From Azorhizobium caulinodans ORS 571 (GTDB lineage Bacteria > Pseudomonadota > Alphaproteobacteria > Rhizobiales > Xanthobacteraceae): DNA of 64,000 bases. Position 1 is the stretch's first letter. Every line of letters starts with the position of its first letter. Under the pieces are notes generated by a model. That model was not told the DNA's origin, did not search any database, and saw nothing but the letters and a program-made list of their open reading frames with translations. The translations under genes were made by a program, and so were the position numbers. The stretch lies in contig NC_009937.1 of the NCBI RefSeq assembly GCF_000010525.1, positions 1,989,501 through 2,053,500 on the forward strand, written 5' to 3'. Shown piece after piece: positions 62,590 through 64,000 of the stretch.

Positions 62590-63300
62590 ATGATCGACGA
62601 CAGTCATACGGGTGATACTCCGTCCGCGTGCGCCGCCGAATGCCGGGATGTTGATCATCTTCTTGAGGGTGTCCGCCGCTTCAAGGCACGCTTCTACGAC
62701 GAAGCGCCTGCGCTGATGCAGGGGCTGGTCGAGAAGGGCCAGAAGCCGGCGGTCCTGATGATCTCCTGTTCCGACTCGCGCGTCGATCCTGCGCTCCTGA
62801 CGGGGGCCCTGCCGGGCGAACTGTTCGTCGTGCGGAACGTCGCCAATCTCGTGCCCGCCTATGCCCCGGACGACGGGCTGCACGGAACAGGCGCGGCGCT
62901 GGAATATGCGGTGCGTGACCTCGGCGTCGATCACATCGTGGTGCTGGGGCACGCCCATTGCGGGGGCATCAAGGCGATGCTGGCGACCGCCGGTGGCGAG
63001 CGCCCGCCGCGCGAGTTCGTGGGGCCGTGGGTGGAGATGGCGCTCGCCGCCAGCCGCCTGCATCTGCCCGCCGAGGATGGCGAACAGCGCGAGATGCCCC
63101 TCGACCATCTCAAGGCCGTGCCCTTCCTTGCCGAGCGTGCCTCAATCCTCGGCTCGCTGGACAATCTCATGACCTATCCCTGGGTCCGCGAGCGCGTCGA
63201 GGCCGGATCGCTGAGCCTGCACGGCTGGTGGTTCGATCTCGAAAGCGGTGACCTCTGGGTCACGGATGCTCCCGGAACGCCTCTGATGCCGGCCACCTGA
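62590..63300 (+). CDS. Beta-carbonic anhydrase
   Basis: About 236 residues. Zinc ligands are visible as the Cys and Asp of ISCSDSRVD and the His and Cys of VVLGHAHCGGIKAM. VRNVANLVP and GTGAALEYAVRDLGVDHIVV are standard for the bacterial beta class. It interconverts CO2 and bicarbonate in the cytoplasm. The ATG at 62590 has an AGGA ribosome-binding site eight bases upstream. The NCS2 permease gene follows after 12 bases, so the two are likely one transcript. Confidence 0.93.
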   Translation: MIDDSHTGDTPSACAAECRDVDHLLEGVRRFKARFYDEAPALMQGLVEKGQKPAVLMISCSDSRVDPALLTGALPGELFVVRNVANLVPAYAPDDGLHGTGAALEYAVRDLGVDHIVVLGHAHCGGIKAMLATAGGERPPREFVGPWVEMALAASRLHLPAEDGEQREMPLDHLKAVPFLAERASILGSLDNLMTYPWVRERVEAGSLSLHGWWFDLESGDLWVTDAPGTPLMPAT

Positions 63301-63312
63301 GCCGGCCCCCCC

Positions 63313-64000
63313 ATGCGCAAACCCCAGAATCTCGTCTATGGCGTGGACGATCTGCCGCCCGCGCGCGTCGGCCTTTTGAGTGCGCTCCAGCAGGTGGCCT
63401 TCCTCAGCGCGCTGCTGAGCGTGCCCAGCATCGCGCTCGCAAACCTCGGGCTCGATGACGACCAGTTCCTGCGCCTGGCAGCGGCGACCCTGTTCTGTTC
63501 CGGCTTCGTGCTGGTCCTCCAGGGCTTTGGCATCGGCGGGGTCGGCGCCCGGCTGTTCTATCCGCTCCAGTGCACCACGGCGGCCATTCCAGCGCTCGTC
63601 TATGCCTCGTCCGCCGGCCTGTCGCTCGCCGAGAACTTCACCATGGTCGGCATGGTGGGCGTGTCCCAGGTGCTGTTTTCCTTTGTCATCTTCCGCCTGC
63701 GGGCGATCTTCACGGTGGAGGTGGCGGGGCTCGCGGTATTTCTCATCGGTGTCGGACTCGGCCAGCAGGGCCTCTTTCTCGTGCTGGACCTGCCGCCGGA
63801 CAGGCCCGACGCCATCGCCCATCTCACCATCGTCGGGGTGACGCTGGCGACGCTGGTCATCCTGCATGTGTATGTGCAAAGCCGGTTAAGGCTGTTCACC
63901 AACCTCATCGGCCTCTGCGTGGGGATGGTACTGAGCGTCGCGCTGGGCCAACTCGATCCCCATGACCTGCGCCTGTTCGCGGATGCGCGCGTCGTGGATT
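63313..64000 (+). CDS. NCS2-family nucleobase (xanthine/uracil) permease, 3' end beyond window
   Basis: Open reading frame from the ATG at 63313 to the window edge without a stop, about 229 residues visible. It starts MRKPQNLVYGVDDLPPARVG, the usual opening of xanthine/uracil permeases, and has at least five hydrophobic segments. VYASSAGLSLAENFTMVGM and LFTNLIGLCVGMVLSVALG fit the family. Presumably imports a purine or uracil with protons. Next to the molybdenum maturation and ModE genes this points to purine catabolism. Partial gene. Confidence 0.82.
   Translation, partial: MRKPQNLVYGVDDLPPARVGLLSALQQVAFLSALLSVPSIALANLGLDDDQFLRLAAATLFCSGFVLVLQGFGIGGVGARLFYPLQCTTAAIPALVYASSAGLSLAENFTMVGMVGVSQVLFSFVIFRLRAIFTVEVAGLAVFLIGVGLGQQGLFLVLDLPPDRPDAIAHLTIVGVTLATLVILHVYVQSRLRLFTNLIGLCVGMVLSVALGQLDPHDLRLFADARVVD

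Overview
The window is a high-GC chromosomal segment of an alphaproteobacterium. Likely order Hyphomicrobiales, and by overall flavour a Xanthobacteraceae-type organism (Azorhizobium/Xanthobacter-like); this placement is inference, since no rRNA is present. Supporting traits are the pdhA-pdhB-pdhC-lpdA-lipA cluster with a lipoylated E1 beta, DUF2865 and CreA proteins, a PccR/ScfR-type regulator beside the propionate genes, and abundant GC-rich palindromic repeats between genes. Most genes are housekeeping or central metabolism. Two visibly AT-rich islets (about 33.1-33.95 kb and 56.15-57.4 kb) look acquired.

Layout. 0-10 kb: serS, a FtsB-like septum protein, the whole pyruvate dehydrogenase complex (E1 alpha, E1 beta, E2, E3), lipoyl synthase and a RatA/Coq10-type START protein. 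10-19 kb: aroC, a CNNM/CorC-type CBS protein, a phosphoglycerate-mutase-type phosphatase, two tandem paralogous secreted proteins, fabI, two identical tRNA-Pro(CGG) genes, a Nif11-domain small protein, mgtE, a 25-residue membrane protein and a glycosyltransferase. 19.6-31.5 kb: one co-directional nitrogen-scavenging block, urtABCDE then ureD-ureAB(fused)-GFA protein-ureC-ureE-ureF-ureG, preceded by a textbook sigma-54 promoter. Urea is imported, hydrolysed to ammonia and CO2, and the nickel enzyme is matured by UreD/E/F/G.

31.5-45 kb: a DUF938 methyltransferase, an MBL-fold hydrolase, an AT-rich HEPN-like gene that looks frameshifted, then the propionyl-CoA pathway on the minus strand (pccB, pccA, mutA, mutB) with a divergent XRE/DUF2083 regulator and a perfect inverted repeat in front of it. 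A glycosyltransferase follows. 45-55.5 kb: an SH3b envelope protein, a glutamyl-tRNA synthetase, a DUF2865 protein, an orphan TRAP binding protein, CreA, a small secreted protein, and a cysS-GNAT-cimA operon. cysS is preceded by what looks like a leaderless cysteine-containing leader peptide with a terminator hairpin.

55.5-64 kb: a probable polymorphic nuclease toxin with an overlapping putative immunity gene, an aldehyde dehydrogenase, an Ldh-family oxidoreductase, a ModE-type molybdate regulator, a 13-bp-arm palindrome resembling a Mo-box placed on the ribosome-binding site of a YqeB-family molybdenum-hydroxylase maturation gene, a beta-carbonic anhydrase, and the start of an NCS2 purine permease cut by the window edge. 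This last group suggests a molybdenum-dependent purine hydroxylase locus continues beyond 64 kb.
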